From Clostridiaceae bacterium (GTDB taxonomy: Bacteria; Bacillota; Clostridia; DSM-8532), in NCBI GenBank assembly GCA_012727625.1, contig JAAYGP010000348.1, positions 1-5,780 of the forward strand: a stretch of DNA of 5,780 nt. Direction: 5' to 3'. Numbering within the stretch: the stretch's first letter is position 1; every line of letters starts with the position of its first letter. This document shows positions 5,745-5,780 of this stretch, piece by piece. Under the pieces are notes generated by a model. It was not told the DNA's origin. It saw only the letters and a list, made by a program, of their open reading frames with translations, and made no database searches. A program made the translations under genes and the position numbers.

Positions 5745-5780
5745 TTCAAATCCTCCATACCCACAACGGTCATATAATGA

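Noticed and set aside
5773..5778. Plus-strand TATAAT at the right edge.
   Set aside because: No -35-like box 17 nt upstream, and it would transcribe out of the window opposite to every gene here.
5741..5779. A minus-strand frame from the window edge ends in TGA overlapping the remA start (ATGA), possibly the tail of an upstream gene.
   Set aside because: Only 12 codons are visible; the residues (ending VVGMEDLK) do not resemble the YicC-family C terminus often found upstream of remA. Too short to call without the flanking sequence.
5745..5780. N-terminal extension of remA in the same frame to the window edge.
   Set aside because: The family begins at MKLINVGFGN and the GGAGG at 5752-5756 is correctly placed for the ATG at 5744.

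Overview
The window looks like ordinary chromosomal DNA from a low-to-moderate GC Gram-positive bacterium of the class Clostridia. The protein sequences resemble those of thermophilic or cellulolytic relatives of Clostridium (Acetivibrio/Ruminiclostridium type), but the species is an inference from recognition, not a database match. Shine-Dalgarno sequences are strong (AGGAGG or GGAGG) and the promoter-like boxes are of sigma-A type. All five convincing protein genes lie on the minus strand, so transcription runs from high to low coordinates.

In transcription order, the right part (5744 to 3226) is a tightly packed operon: remA (DUF370 DNA-binding regulator), gmk (guanylate kinase), rpoZ (RNA polymerase omega subunit) and glyS (homodimeric glycyl-tRNA synthetase). 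The junctions are an ATGA overlap (remA/gmk), a 7-nt gap (gmk/rpoZ) and a TAATG overlap (rpoZ/glyS). The operon is probably longer upstream than the window shows. It ends in a strong 15-bp hairpin with a U-rich tail just after glyS. The remA-gmk-rpoZ block is a conserved Firmicutes housekeeping cluster. It ties together nucleotide metabolism, transcription and a regulator known in Bacillus for biofilm matrix control. glyS follows rpoZ where coaBC/priA is often found.

After a non-coding stretch of 360 nt with two candidate promoters comes ppdK, encoding a complete 878-residue pyruvate, phosphate dikinase with all recognised catalytic residues. It appears to be monocistronic and is followed by a GC-rich hairpin with a cUUCGg loop. 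PPDK is a central PPi-linked glycolytic enzyme in many clostridia.

The leftmost 150 bases hold no confident gene. They contain a speculative plus-strand micro-ORF of 28 codons, and promoter-like boxes on both strands. I see no tRNA, rRNA, CRISPR array, insertion sequence, prophage or recognisable riboswitch, and no evidence of a previously undescribed system. The most interesting points are the ppdK leader and its tandem promoters, the gene order at rpoZ-glyS, and the micro-ORF.
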